64,000 nt of DNA from Paragyromitra xinjiangensis (GCA_038503065.1 JBCAMK010000005.1:806001-870000); one strand, 5' to 3'. Shown: positions 12,000 through 25,185, numbered from the stretch's first letter. Notes: generated by a model not told the origin, from the sequence alone. Numbers and translations: made by a program.

Positions 12000-14607
12000 A
12001 TGGCAGCCCATCCGAAAACGCCTTGCAAGTTTTTCATTCAGAAGCGCTGTGATCGCGGGGAGGCGTGTCTGTATTCGCATGACCAGGAATCATCTTCTAC
12101 TGGAATCTGGAGGTCAGCTGTTGCTTCATCGAGTCCTCACGAAAATGGCCCGAACCTGACCTCTGTCACACTAAGTGCGAGTACTGGACGGTTGGCTCCA
12201 AACGTGGTAACGGATTTAACGGGCAAGGCTGGAATCCTTGTTCCGTGCGAATTTTTCAAGAAGGGAAACTGTTGTTATGGATTTACATGCAGGTTTGCAC
12301 ATATATCACCAGGTACTTCTCTGTCTTCAGAGACGTTGCCCATTAGTCACGTGGGAACTGCCGCTCCAGGAAATGTAGGTCACTGGTTTTACTCCCTAAA
12401 AACTTGAGAAAAGTCATTAATTCGGTTTATCTGAAAAGAACTCGAGAATCCATACTGTGAGGCTCGAGCCGATGTCTGATATCGAGACCAGACTTATGGG
12501 GGGTTCGCTCTCTGTTACGTTTGGACCTGGCCTAAATATATCAACAATCAAAAACTCGACAAGCTCACCGATGATTGCCGTACACAATCTTGCTCAATCT
12601 ACGCAGAAAGAAGATCTAATTGCCCTCCTCTTTTCCTTCAAAGATGACATCGATCACAATGCTATTCGAATCGTAAAAACGGCTGAAGTTGTCTACGCTA
12701 CTGTTGACCTTGGCGACTCAACTACGGCGGATACAGTAGTCAAAGCTCTCGACGGACTAAGCTATGAAGAAGGTACACTTAGCGTCAAGCTGCTACAGGA
12801 GAAAGGTTTACTTTCCTCCGCCTCGCAAAATACAACGCGAATGAGTTGCAAATGGTTCGCGCCGGCGACGACAGCCTATGCGAATTTCGGGAGTTATGCC
12901 GGTGCCCAAGCAGCCGCCGGAGGAGAGAGGAAAATGATACGAGGCCGTTTGGTTGAATGCAAATATCAGCGCCCAGGGGTAAGGCAGACGCCTTCGGTTC
13001 GAATCGAAGGTTTGGATCCAAGGACAACTGTTGAAGATATCAAGCGAGTTTTGGAATGCAACAGCGTGAAGATCTCCAAGCCAAGTTATTCTATATCTGA
13101 AGAGGAAGCAGCTACCCGTGTCCGAAGCCTCTTCGATCAGAAAAAGCAAATCGAAGGATTCGACATCGTTTCTGAACCGAATGCTCGGAAGACGAGAGCA
13201 ATTATTCAGTTCAGGACTGAAGAGGATGCCAGGGTTTCGTTCAAGGCGTTTAATGGGCAAAAGCAAGAGTTTCTGGGAAATAGTCCATTGGACCTAGGCT
13301 TGATATTCTCCGTTAAATTCAAGATTCTTGCAGAAATCTATCACGCCGTGGCCAGCGAGCTGGATCAGATTTCTCGGCGGGGAAAGGAAAGGTTCGTAAA
13401 GGTTAAGATATTTGATGGCGATGGCTACCCATCAGTGACGATCAGGGTTAACGGGCCGGAAAGAGGCCCAGTGGCATCGACGAAAGCTGTGATTCAAAAG
13501 GTGATACGAGGGGAAATTGGGTGTGATGAGAAAGGCGGGGTTTTGTGGGACCCTTTTCTCAATACTCCTGAAGGAATGGAGTTGATTAGAGACACCATAT
13601 CTTCAACTGGGGCGCATATCTATTCCGATCAGAGGAAGCGCCAGTTGTCCCTTTATGGTAGCCCTGAAGCCTGCACTGAAGCTAGGACAAAACTAATCGC
13701 GGAAATCAAAAGAATCAATGGTGAAACCCGAGAGATACAGCTTGGTGCACTCAGCCTTAGGAAGGCTATGAGAGGAGGTCTTCGGGCAAAATTGAACCAG
13801 TTAGGTTATCAGCGATTCCTCATCGACAATACGAGAAAATGCATTCTTTTTCAAGGCACTTCTGCGGAAGCAACCCTAGTAGAGCAATGTTTGTCAAAAA
13901 TATTGGAGAAGCAGGGTGAAGCTGCTAAGAACGATGGGGAGAATTGTCTTTTTTGCATGGAAGAGCCAGAAGATCCTAGGACAGCACCCTGTGGCCACCG
14001 GTATTGTCGAGCATGCCTTGAAAGGTATCTGAGGTCGGCGATCGACACCAACACCGATGCCCAAAAGTTTCCGCTCAAATGTTTCGGTAAACAAAACGCT
14101 CCTGCCTGCGCCACCGAATTGCCCATTCCATTCATCGAAAAAGTCGGCCTCTCTAAGGCCGATATGGACAAACTTTTTGCAGCAGCCTTTGACGAATATA
14201 TCCAGCTCCATGTCAAGGATTATCGATGTTGTTCAACTCCAGGCTGTTGTGGCGTCTACCCAACTACAGCCACGGGCGAGGTGGTCACTTGTTCGGAATG
14301 CTTTGTGGGGGTTTGTACAACGTGCCATGTTGAAGCACATGACGGTCAGACTTGCGCTGAGAAGCAACGTTCGGACCCCGGCGAAGAAGAGATACTATTT
14401 GAAGAGTGGAAGAAGGAAAAGGATGCCAGAGCCTGTCCGAATTGCAATATAGATATTGAGAAAAATGGTGGATGCAATCACATTACGTGTGTGCATTGCA
14501 AATCGCACATATGTTGGTTTTGTATGAAGGTTGTCAAAAACGGAATATATGAACATATGGCAGATCAGCATGGTGGAAACGGTGATGCCGATGATGGTGA
14601 TTGGTAG
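12000..14607 (+). CDS. RBR-type E3 ubiquitin ligase with two CCCH zinc fingers and RRM-like region
   Basis: Predicted RING-between-RING ubiquitin ligase that also binds RNA. Exons are 12000-12374 and 12439-14607; the 64-nt intron is phase 0; 847 residues. Two CCCH fingers of spacing C-x7-C-x5-C-x3-H lie at C9/C17/C23/H27 and C83/C91/C97/H101. The middle (about 160-420) looks RRM-like, with AYANFGSYAGAQAA as an RNP1-like strand. The RBR unit fills the C-terminus: RING1 from about residue 628 (CLFCMEEP, CGHRYC), the IBR around 705-760, and RING2 from about 790 (ACPNCNIDIEKNGGC). C804 in GGCNHITC is the expected catalytic cysteine that takes ubiquitin as a thioester. The start MAAHPKTPCKFF was chosen because it sits just before the first finger; ATG 11865 is in frame and would add 45 unremarkable residues. 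Related proteins are common in fungi, but substrates are unknown. Confidence 0.9.
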
Positions 14608-15499
14608 GCAAATTGTAGCGCAACCAAATACTAAATTGGGCTATTGGAATTTTTGTACGTGATGGATTTTTTATTTTTATTATCGTTGTTTTCATTCAAC
14701 CTCTGGTTGTGGCGGACTTGGGTATGTAGGTACTTGGGGTAGCATAAGAATGTATGGCAAATTGTAATCAGCGGTTTAAATGTGCTTAAGGGATAAAGTT
14801 GCCACATCTTTTTGACACAGAATTATGGGTGACAGAATAATACCCAGACCTGCGAGTAAAGTCGGGCGAAATAACTTGAGAGTCAAATGGGGAGTGTTGT
14901 AATATCGAGGTACGTAGGGAGGAATAGAAGACTCGATTGCTTGCTTGCTAGGTGGGCATACCGCCCCTATCTAAATGGCTCTCTCGGGTGTCCGAGTGCC
15001 CGTGTGCTCGGGTACCTGTCTCTCAATCATTTCCGATCCCGAAGCCACGCCCGAGAGGTCACCCATATTAGGAAGCATCTCCAACAGGGAGTAGCCGTTT
15101 GAACGTGCATACGATATGAACTTGAAGGTAAGATATACAGCATAAAACACATGATATAGAACGTAGACAAATGGTAAAACGTGACCATCAGTCAAAATAA
15201 ATATGGCTCCAAGAAGTCGCCTGCATGTTTTTCTAACCCGCCTTCCCCAATTTTCCCCAAGGTATCAGAAAAGAAAAGAGAAAAGAGAAAAAAGCAACCC
15301 CAACACCGTAACACAGCTTCCTTGTGAAAAAGTGAAATAAAAATGGAATAGATTCAAAACAACCCCATTCCGCCCGCACCGCGAGACAAAAAGAAAAGTG
15401 GTTACAAAATCATTGCCGAACCACGATGAACAGAGCCCTAGAGTACCCGCTGGTTACGAATGTCCAAGCCATCCGAACCTAGCCCATAACTTCTTCTAT
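14608..15499. other. intergenic between convergent RBR and SOG2 genes
   Basis: This holds the 3' flanks of two convergent genes. I see no further gene. A purine-rich AAGAGAAAAG stretch near 15266-15296 may belong to the SOG2 3' untranslated region. Confidence 0.5.
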
Positions 15500-18400
15500 T
15501 CAACTCGATTTTAATGGCGTTTGTGCTTTCCCAAACGCCATCCCTACCTCACTTACCACACTTGTCATCGTCGGATGTGTTTGACTCATCAAAGTCCCAC
15601 TCCTACTGCCCATACCTATACCAGGGCCTACTCCCATCCCAGGAAAATATCCTTGCGGCACAGTTGCTTGCGTTGCAATCCCAAGCGCCGCTGACAAAGG
15701 TGTTGCGAGCCCCGAAGTCATGGATTGGAAAGCAGAATAAGGTGTCCCAGGGGGGTTTTGAGAAGGAGACTGTGATAAATCACCCATGTGCCGAAATGCA
15801 GAACCATTCATAAGGATGTACAGCTCCTTTGTAGGGCGGACGACAGTACCAACGGCGAGGAGAATGTGTTTGGGAAATGTGTATTCTTGCGTAACGGATT
15901 TGATTAATTCCGCAACATTAATGAGAAGCTATTCTTACGTCAGCACAATGCACCTAAAGATGCCTAACGCAATGGAAAAAAAAGTGGGAACAAACATTGG
16001 TAAATTTGTTTGTATCTTCCCAAAACTTTCTCCGCTCGTTCATATCACCATCTTGTATAGCTTCCCATTTGATCTTCGACAATCTCCTCGCTGCCTCCGT
16101 ACCCGCCACACATAGCGATGATACCTCTCTCAGCTTTAGTGCAGTGCTCGGCTGTAGGTTTTGTGCGACCGCAGCCTTAATATCTCGTTCGATTACTGGC
16201 AAGGTTACGATCGCTGCGTTGGTTGCCGCCTGGAACTTTCCGTATAAAGGCTCATCGCGATCAAATCCACCCTCTGATTGTGCTGAGGGCAATGTTGGTT
16301 GAGATAATCCGGGAGTAGGTGGCATAGCAAAAGTATCTTGGTGTTTGGGCGTCGGCAATGAAGGCGGGATGTTTGTCATTTGTGAAGCTAATGCTACTGA
16401 AGCAGCCACCGAAGCCGTTGTTGATGCAGTTGATCCTGACTTGAGTCGTTGGTTGATCGGCATCGGGGGGTGACGTGCCATCGCATGGGCGTTATTGAAA
16501 GGTTGGGTGGCATTCTCGGAAATTTGTTGGCTAATCAGTAACGGTCTAAGAATTTCATACGAACTTTGGATCTCTACGTAGGATCCGTAGACCATAAGTA
16601 GAAGAGTCCTTATGTACCTGGCATCCGGGCCTATTATACCAGCCCCGATGTCTTGCGCGGTAGTCTGCAACATCGCCAAAACCTGTTTGAATGCTGCAAC
16701 ACAAGAGTAACACGTATCAATGACTTGATCCACCGCAGACTCGTCATCCTTCTCCTCGTACGCTTCCAGCGCACCAACGAGTGACCCAATATGAATATTC
16801 CCATTATAAAGCGCGATTTCCACCTTGTTGTGAGGTCCATTCGGATCACCAAATGACTGGACGAATTCCTCAATTGGCCCCTGCAATGTGGACATAGCGT
16901 ACAGAATTCCCCTCGCCGCTTCTCCAACTCTTGCGGACGAGAGAGACGAACGCTTATTCTCCGGCAATGATGACAACCTTCTGAAGTACGGACCTGGCTG
17001 CCTTTCTGTTGGGCTACGTGAACTTCCGTTACGTCCTGAACGCTGTGCTGAGTCGAAAGCGGCAGAATCATGGGAATACCCGCGCTGGTGTTTGACCTGC
17101 TTTTGTTCATCAACAGTGCGTAGCCTCTCTGAGGCGATATTAGACATTTCCCTGTGAGTTCCCACCATTCCCATTCTGCGACTTCCACGATTGGTTTGAA
17201 CTATGGATTCGCTGTTGCTGCGTGACCTCTCAGTCGCGGAGAGTGGTGTTAAGGGCATTGCAGGACTCTTTAATGGGGAATTGGGCATAGTCGCGGGTAT
17301 TTGTTGTAGCAAGTGTTTTGGCCTTCGCGGTAGGGTGCCGTTCCTTTTCTGAATTCCTTCTCTGAAGGGAAGTATGCCTGGGTCGCCAGCCGGTCTATGT
17401 GGTTTGATTGTAGCTACGATTGAGTCGGATCTGTCATGAAAAGATTCGATGCTAGGCTTCCCGACTAGTGTTGTATTGATGGAAGAATAATCGTTATCGC
17501 CACCGCCTTCATCGCTGCTAGCGGTTTTACAAGTAGTATCAGGTTAGCCTAAGACTATTACATAAGAAATGTAAACAAAGGGCTGAGCCTGTCCTCCTTA
17601 CCTTGATCCCGACTCTGTATCTAACGATGCATTCGACTTCTCAGTCTGCTGTTTCAAAAACCTCTTAACATTCTCTAGCCAAGCATCCCTATCCGCCTCT
17701 TCGTTCTCTAACACCTCCTTTGGCGGAAAAAGTATTGGGTTGTGGTCAAGTTTTAAGATCTTGAGTTCATTCATATCACCGATATAAGTTGGTAGTACAT
17801 TGATTTTATTTTTCGACATCGATAGGACCTTTACTCAATGTTAGCGTCAAACTTATTTCACCAGAAGAAGAATTTCTGTTAACTAAAGGTATGAAAAGTA
17901 GATAATTCAGAGTATGTTCGCACCTTTAGTGACATCAATTTCCCGAAATCTGGAGGTAGCGACCTTAACCGATTCCGACTGACGTCCAGTATCTCGAGTG
18001 AGGGTAATCGTGCAAGCTATAGTAAACCATGCAGTATGTTATTAGCTTCCTACGTCCTTAGTCCGATAAGGAAACAGACAAATAAAATATCTTACCGCCG
18101 GCGGGAATTCCTTCAAAAAATTAGAGCGGAGGTTCAGATAACGCAGGCGCGGCAGGTTTGAGAACGCATTCGAAAATGAAGTCAACTGATTGTGCGCCAA
18201 AGCGAGTCTGCAAGGGGCGCGCGCGATAGAAGAGTGAATGTTAGCGCATCACGAAAATGCTGAAGATCTTGTCCCAAAACCATGCAGAAAACACCGCAAA
18301 CAACGTCTCATTTCCTTTACAGCATGTAGCACGGGGAAGTCGTCAAAAACAAGGTTTCTCAAGCGTACTGTTTGGGATTTTATTTCTGCAATAGGCCTGG

Positions 18401-18784
18401 GGACTCTATGGTTTGGCGTTCTGGTTTTCCTGACCTTTCAATCTCATCTTTAATGAGCTCTAGAACCTCCAACGGAATGCTTGCAATCTTCTGGTGACTC
18501 AAGTTGATCGTGACTCCCGGCCGCGGATACTGAATCCCACCCGGGTCAGGCGAGTTGTTTCCACGTCCTCGAGCTTCTCTTTCCGCCGTGATTTCCTCCC
18601 GCGCAGCTTTAAGGGCGCTGATGACAAGAGATATGCACGCGGCTTTGTCTATGGGAATTAGAGGACGAAGCGCATTCATTGATACTGAGGGCTTTAATGA
18701 TGGGCGGGGATGCTGGTGCGCGGGAACGCCTGGAGAGTCGCTTCTCATAGTTGTTCCGCTGAATGAGATTCCAGAGTCGCTCAT
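15500..18784 (-). CDS. sog2: Leucine-rich repeat protein Sog2 of the RAM signalling network
   Basis: Sog2 works with the Kic1 kinase upstream of the Cbk1-Mob2 NDR kinase in polarised growth and cell separation. Six exons join in phase: 18784-18435, 18207-18096, 18016-17924, 17828-17602, 17517-15996 and 15928-15500; 910 residues. LRR units span about residues 85-240, written across exons 1-4 (VTINLSHQKIASIP, LRYLNLRSNFLKEFPP, LEILDVSRNRLRSLPP, LKILKLDHNPILFPP). Exons 5-6 encode the long fungal Sog2 C-terminal domain, ending in a Gly/Pro/Met-rich tail. Intron 1 is unusually long for this window (227 nt). The exon 5 acceptor is a TAGCAG tandem, so one serine may be optional. The gene is divergent from the PPR gene. 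Confidence 0.93.
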
Positions 18785-20860
18785 GTTTCGAAGGATCCGG
18801 AGTGGGCGGAGAAGGGGGGACTGTCTGTTGTGTATGGGAATTGTGCCTTCTCTCCAGGCCTCTACGATTCGAGGTCACGGGAGACAAGAAAAGCGAAGAG
18901 CGAAGAGCGAAGTGTTCGGGATCAGCTTAGCAACAACACAGCGGCCACAAGATTGGTGACTCCTTTTTTGTTTTCTTTTTTTTCTTTTGTTCTACTCGAC
19001 TGCGGTTCTCTTTTTTGAAGCTGTCACCAGAAAGGCAGTCGGGAGATGTGGATCACTCTCCAGTCGCCCGGGGGGGAATGTTTGCGTAGTGAATGTCTCG
19101 AAACCCCTCGCTCGCGTCAGGGGCTCGTCTTAAGCTTATGTAATACGTGAACTGTGCAACCCCGCGGAATCTGGCCTTGGAATCGCAATTCCCAAGCAAC
19201 CTCAGCACTCCCGCTCCCGATGAGGGGGGGAAAAACACCAGCTATTCTATTGTGGGGAGGCGGCACATCTCGAAACCTCAGTAGGAACCCCGGGTAAAGA
19301 TGCCCATCACCAGGATGCGACAAAAGCCGCGGTACCGGACAGTCGAGAGCCGCGTCTCCAGCCAATGCCATGATAGCTTGGGACAGGGCGTATTATCCTC
19401 TCCGTGATACTACCCGTAAGTACCGGTAAGTATCGGTAGATATTAGGGAAACTAGAGTTAGTGTTAGGGATGGCTGACATACATAGAAGCAGTTTGCAGG
19501 ATTATTATCGTTTAACTGATGGCCGATCAAAGGGTTAGGGTTTCGTATTTCAAGACGGTAGCACACGCTTGGAGCTGATCTTGTTTTTTATTTATGCATT
19601 TCATAAGGCACGGATTGTGACTGATCTTCCCTAACTGTATGATCCAGCTAGGCTTCCTAGAGGGCCTGATACTATATGTAAGTTAGATATTTCTGAGATA
19701 TTTCCCCGAATGCAAGGTTCGTATCCTTGACATAAGGGTGTGTATTTTTATTCGTCCAGGTTATTAATTCTCCGAAGATTTTCATTACCGATGAGGGGGA
19801 TTTCACGAGCCTTTATGCAAGACTATTCGGGTGGCTACCAGAAGAGGAAGAATATCAAAACGGTTTAAGTTTGCCCATCTCCGGTTTCGCATTCTCTTTA
19901 GTGTCTAGTAGACCGGTATGTACTCCTCGTATCGCAATGAACCGTTTCAAATAGGGCTTTCAAGGATTGAGCCGGACCGAGGACCCTAGGACCGGAAATG
20001 TGGGCTCTCTTGGATTTTGTGTTCGGCTATTGTGGAATTTACTATGAAGGCTTCGTCATATCGAGGACCGGAATTAATGAGTATCTTAGGTTCTGGGCCC
20101 CGAAGACAGGATGGCAAGGTTTAAACCATAAAAGGTGAACCATATAGCCTAGGGCCGTCTCTTAGTAATATTTGGCTGAGTGAGGTACTAAGTTTGGGAA
20201 ACCAGTCAACCCCTGTTGAAGAATACATGTAATTGTGGTCTCGGGCGAACTGAAATTAGAGATAACTCTTCCCTCGGTTCTTGGTTTTCGAAGCCGGTTT
20301 TCGGGGCAAGGGGGAGGAGAACTCAACTTAGAATAGAATGATGGAAGTTTAGATCTAATTGCTGGTGTATAGAAATCTGGTTCAGTTTTGGTACATTGGA
20401 GGAGATGACGTTTGATAGAGATGGTGGGTAATGGTGGGGCTCAACACCAAGTCTTCAATATACACAGCATGGCACATCTCAGACCACAAGTGAAGAAACT
20501 ATTTTGCGACTCCGCGAAAACCCCACTACGATTCTCGAAATCGACCGAGGATTTTCTAATTGCCCTCAACAACCCTCACGACGGGCCTAGTTGCTCAATG
20601 CGGCAGACCACATAGCACAATCCCGTAATCGTTTTCCCGGTGAACCACACAATGAATTTCTCACCTGGACCTCCATGTTCACATTGTGTCTAGTGGACGC
20701 GTCGACGACCAGGACAATTGCCGTGGGCGTGAGGATTCCCCGTCGTCCCGTCTGCTACCTTCATTTTCGCCGTCGAAATTCTGCTTCCTCTCGGTCGTTA
20801 ACGCACTCTCTGCGATTACGCTCGGTTTCTCCTCTGCCGGTTTTGCTAAGTCATTTTTCT
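18785..20860. other. intergenic between divergent SOG2 and PPR genes
   Basis: The ~250 bases next to SOG2 are its likely leader. A GC-rich block spans about 19030-19380 without a credible gene. The rest has only short frames. The PPR reading frame is open upstream of its chosen start, back to about 20591. One TACATGTA is at 20224. Single TTAGGG units near 19460 and 19535 are not a telomere array. Confidence 0.45.
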
Positions 20861-22522
20861 ATGGATAATTTTTTTGTGGATGCCCTAGTGAGGGCAAGTT
20901 TGTGCAAGATACACTCTCCCTCGTATCGTTCAGTTGGCTGTGGGGGAGGTATTGGTATTGGTGGTAGGAGTATTAGTGGTGGGAGTGGGGGTAGTTATTT
21001 TAGCAATTTTTCACCATCAAGGTTGCTGGCATCTGCATCAAGGCGTGGATATCATCAAGGTGCGGTAGAACCCGAGCCACGGCCTCCATATTCGCAAGAG
21101 CTCAAGTCAGAGCTCGTATCATTTACGGATCCTTATTTCGACCCCGACATTCCCCCACCACCCCCAAACCAGAAAGAAGAGGATAGAAGCAAAACTATAG
21201 TTGCTCGACGTATTCGAGCACTCCCTTGGCTTACTCCCTCCACTCGCGAAGATGAAGAAGCCCTCGAAAATTTCCTCAAACAGCTGGAAGATCCCGATAC
21301 ATTACTCGAACACCTTTTCCGACTCTACCAAAAACTTCCCACCCCCAAAGTCACCCACCTTAGCTGGCCCAGCATCAAATCTTTTGTGAGCCGTATGATG
21401 ACGGTCCCGCTGCGTGATGAACTTTCTATGCTTCGATACCTCAGTATTCTTAACGATATGAAAACCGCCAATATACCTATATCCCGGAACGAATGGAACG
21501 CCGCCGTGTCTTTTGTCGCTCGCGCTTTCAAGGTGGTGACGCTACGGGAAGCAAAATCCGCCATTCAGCTGTGGAAAGAATCAGAACTCGCTGTCGGCGC
21601 CGCTTCTGACGTTGTAACCTTCAACATCCTACTCGACCTAGCGTCAAAATCCGATATCCCCGTTCTCGCGGACTGGATCTTAAGAGAGATGGAAACTCGT
21701 GAGATCGGACTAGATAGATTCACTCATACCACCATTATCACGTACCACGGCTTCCGTGGTAACGGCGAGGGAGTTCGAGCAGCATATCGAGACCTTGTAG
21801 ATGCCGGGGAGGTCGTAGATACAGTCGTACTCAATGCGGTCATGTCAGCACTACTCCAAGCTAAGCAACCTCAATCTGCTGAATACATCTACGAAAACAT
21901 GAAACGCGTCACTTTAGACCCACCTAACCCACCACCCACCACCGGGCCAACAGATTGGCAAGGGAAACGAGCCTGGGCGCAAAGGTTGAAGCGGATCGCG
22001 AAGCAGAGACGGATCATCGCGGGTTACATGGCGGAATTCAATGCCTCTCTAGCACCAGATATCTACACTTTCAACATGCTCATTCTACAGTATTGCCGAA
22101 TTGGAAACTATGATAGGGCTCAAATACTGCTAGGAGACATGAAAGAGTGTTCGGTTAACATGGACGAGACTATTTTTGTTGCGCTTTTGAAGGGGTTCTA
22201 TTGGTTTGGTGGAATGCGGTATTCTCCATGGACTCCGGAAAGGTTGGACATTGTTATCCAACAGATATTTGAGAAGGGTTCGGAGATTTCCATGGAAAGG
22301 AGTTTGGCAATATGGATTCTTAGGGCAGTGGCGAAGGTGTATAATAGCAAGACAAGGGTGGTCATGGTGTGGGATATCATAGAGAGGAGATGGAAAAGTC
22401 AGGGGGGTGCAGTGGATCGCGAAGCAGTTAAGGCTTTGCATGAACTTGTCGGATGGGATACTGTACCTAAGGAAAGAAAACGAGAAGAGAAAGAGAAGGA
22501 GGAGCGTGTAGAGAAAATATGA
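20861..22522 (+). CDS. Pentatricopeptide repeat protein, probably mitochondrial
   Basis: Single-exon gene, 553 residues from ATG 20861. PPR proteins bind organelle RNA and act in its processing or translation. Helical PPR-like units run from about residue 215 to the end, seen as DVVTFNILLDLASKSD, LDRFTHTTIITYHGFRG, DTVVLNAVMSALLQAKQ, DIYTFNMLILQYCRIGNY and DETIFVALLKGFYWFGG, each followed by a second helix. The N-terminus is basic, Gly/Ser-rich and free of acidic residues apart from D2 and D7 until past RLLASASRRGYHQG, which resembles a mitochondrial presequence with a processing site. I chose this start for that reason; an in-frame ATG at 20675 would add 62 residues. The C-terminus is Lys/Glu-rich. 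The RNA target cannot be read from sequence. Confidence 0.88.
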   Translation: MDNFFVDALVRASLCKIHSPSYRSVGCGGGIGIGGRSISGGSGGSYFSNFSPSRLLASASRRGYHQGAVEPEPRPPYSQELKSELVSFTDPYFDPDIPPPPPNQKEEDRSKTIVARRIRALPWLTPSTREDEEALENFLKQLEDPDTLLEHLFRLYQKLPTPKVTHLSWPSIKSFVSRMMTVPLRDELSMLRYLSILNDMKTANIPISRNEWNAAVSFVARAFKVVTLREAKSAIQLWKESELAVGAASDVVTFNILLDLASKSDIPVLADWILREMETREIGLDRFTHTTIITYHGFRGNGEGVRAAYRDLVDAGEVVDTVVLNAVMSALLQAKQPQSAEYIYENMKRVTLDPPNPPPTTGPTDWQGKRAWAQRLKRIAKQRRIIAGYMAEFNASLAPDIYTFNMLILQYCRIGNYDRAQILLGDMKECSVNMDETIFVALLKGFYWFGGMRYSPWTPERLDIVIQQIFEKGSEISMERSLAIWILRAVAKVYNSKTRVVMVWDIIERRWKSQGGAVDREAVKALHELVGWDTVPKERKREEKEKEERVEKI

Positions 22523-25185
22523 AGAAGTTCTGTAAATGCACTCATGTCACTACAGCCAAGTATGCCATGTTACCAGTTAGTCACTGGATAACCTGTGCCA
22601 AGACGAATTCTACTGTCGGTACCACGAGTATAGAAAGTGGGGTTTCATGGATTGCGTATTGATGTGAATTCCTTTATCGAATTCCTTTATACTTTACAAA
22701 AGCACAAGGATAGACCTGTCGATTTTCCTAAAATTGAAGGTAAGTTTTCTTATCTAAAATCCTGTTGAAATGCGGGGTTGCGGCTCAATTAAAGGTGGCT
22801 TGGCTATGCAGGTACCCATCTAGCCACAGCTTGGCAAAGCAACTGTACACTCGAACTAATGGCATTAAAAGATCCTCGCTAGCTATTTTGCAAAGGCCAT
22901 TCACAGTATATACCTATTCTAAGGAGGCGGATTTGAAAGGATCGCAGTTGCCGATAAGACTGATAACTTTGGTTATTATAATGCTAAGTAGAGCCCGAAA
23001 ACAAGGCTTCATTACTAGTACGATATACTAGTGAAAGAAAGGTATCAGCTTGTTAGTAAAAAATTACTGTTTAACAAGTTCTCACAGCAAAAACACCAGT
23101 ATACTCAATCCAGTAGAGAGATAAAAGAAAGGAGTACATGCAGTACCCTAATAATGGATTACAAGAAGTTGTTTTCGAATCTCGGACTGTGTATCTAGCC
23201 AGCTCTAGTCAGTTCTTAATGCTTCAAAGAAGCTAAAATCGAGGTAATACTGATGGTAAGAGCGGTATGTGATATGGTGAGTGGCTGGTAGCCGTAGCAA
23301 CTTCAATTGTATCGTTCGTAGCTGAGGGTTGACCGTGGCTATTGGCGTTCGGTGATGAAGACAAGGCTGGAAGATGGCTGTAGTGGGCGAAAGAAAAATT
23401 CTTCCAAGTCCAATAATAAATGAGCAATGGGGGATGGGCTGTTACGATGTGATTTGACAAATACACTACAGAAAAGTGGTGTTGCACTGTTACTTTTTTT
23501 AGTCTTTGCCTCCCGTATTGATCGCCTGAGTCTTCGCACTACATCAATTATTTCGACAAGCGATCGAAAAGATCATCAATTAAGACAATATCAAAGCTAA
23601 CCTCTAGTGTTTTCTTTTCCAATGACATACGGTCCGCGGAATATGCCGTGACCAGTAAATAGCAATAGTCATTCAGTAATCATCGAATGCTATTCGCATT
23701 TTGACAGCACTTCTAGTCTTTAGTTAAAAATAGGATCTTCTACCACCCCGCTTTGTACGACTCTTTGGAGTCGCCGTCCTCGAAGAAAGTCCGTGCCAAT
23801 TCTGGATGCAGTGGCGCCTCAGTCCTCCTGCCATTCGACAAACGTGTCCGAGATTCTGCCGGAGATAAATGGAAACTTTCTTCTGAAGTTGAATTATGAC
23901 GATTGGGGCTTGACATTTGTCATTATCTACGCTAAGTGAGTTTTTTATGTACAGTCTTTGCTTATAATTGATGGACAAGTTCCCCGAGGGCTGAACTTGA
24001 GGCACTGGCTAAAATGAACCAACCGCTTGAGGCAATTTGATTGCCTGCATTTGCACTTTTCGTACAACAATCGTCATGGCGCCCAGAAGAGACTTGTGTT
24101 TCCTTGACAAGAAGTAGCCAATCAAACCAGGTCGGTCATCTAGTACCTATTTAGTTCCCTTCAACTAAGGCGGAAAAACTCGCTCACCCATGAACTTGTT
24201 CATTAGGAAGTACCCGTAACCGGCAATATCCGACCCCGCTTTCATGGTTGGGTTAAGCTTGAGGCCGAGATAAGCAATTGTACTAACTAATTCTCTGTAC
24301 TTTCTTTCGTTTCCCATAGACCAAAATATGCCCCAAAAAGTTAGGTGCTACCGAGCAGCTTGAGGAGCCTGTCATTTTGAAGCTTGGCGCTTTCTATCTA
24401 CCTAGCGTATGGTTGTCTATTACCAAGTTATGCGGCACTATACTGTAGTTTGATACAGGAATGCATCACAGTCGTGGCATTCAAGTACCGAATAAAGATT
24501 ATGGAGAGTGATCGGTGTGATCTCGATCCTCGCCTAGGCTTTGGTTGTGGTACAATAGTCAAAAAGCACTGTACAGATCATCCTAAAAGCAAGACATACA
24601 TGCACGTACAGTAACTCGACTAAGTTTTTAGAGAACTCAAACAACACCAAATATTTATGAGTCCACCATCGTATCCAAGCATTCGTATTATACAATGTTA
24701 CGTTCTTTTATACAATTGGGAGAGTCTGAGACTTTGTTTGATATTTCCCGTGCACAGTCCCAAGAAAAAGAAAATGGCCAGCTGTATTTGGAACACTAAC
24801 CGAAAAGGGCAGATCAGGAGCTGAAAATTACTTCTTGTAATACGTAGTAACTCGCGAGTAAGGAAGAGATAGATCGGGTTAGAAGTTGAATTTGCGAGTT
24901 CTAGTTGGTTAAGGAGGGCCGATAGTGCAATTGCGAACTAAACCTATCATATATTTTTAGTTTTTAACTCGATTTACGACCTGTGTCAGGTCTCACAAAT
25001 TTATACTGTAAACTTCGTACGATCAAAAAGATTCACAGCTTGAATGATCATTCAATTTCACGTATAAATACCTCACCTCGCTCCCCAGTCCTCGGTTTTG
25101 AACCAGCAAGCCTTCAAACATCCTCAGCATCCCATCCTCACTACATCTTCGCAACAAAACTCGGCTTCCGTCCAAAAACTTCGCA
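22523..25185. other. gene-poor stretch upstream of the small secreted protein
   Basis: I see no gene in this 2.7 kb. Short frames on both strands lack domains. A short direct duplication, GAATTCCTTTAT, occurs twice near 22665-22690. The last ~125 bases are the promoter and leader of the next gene. Confidence 0.45.
25063..25070 (+). promoter_or_regulatory. TATA box of the cysteine-rich secreted protein gene
   Basis: TATAAATA lies 123 bases upstream of the start codon at 25186, with a C-rich leader between. The spacing fits transcription starting about 30 bases downstream of the box and a short 5' leader. It is the clearest TATA box in the window. Confidence 0.55.

Noticed and set aside
19117..19371. 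84-codon minus-strand frame in a GC-rich block
   Set aside because: No recognisable family; GC-rich DNA keeps frames open by chance.
19455..19545. TTAGGG units resembling telomere repeats
   Set aside because: Only isolated single copies, not a tandem array.
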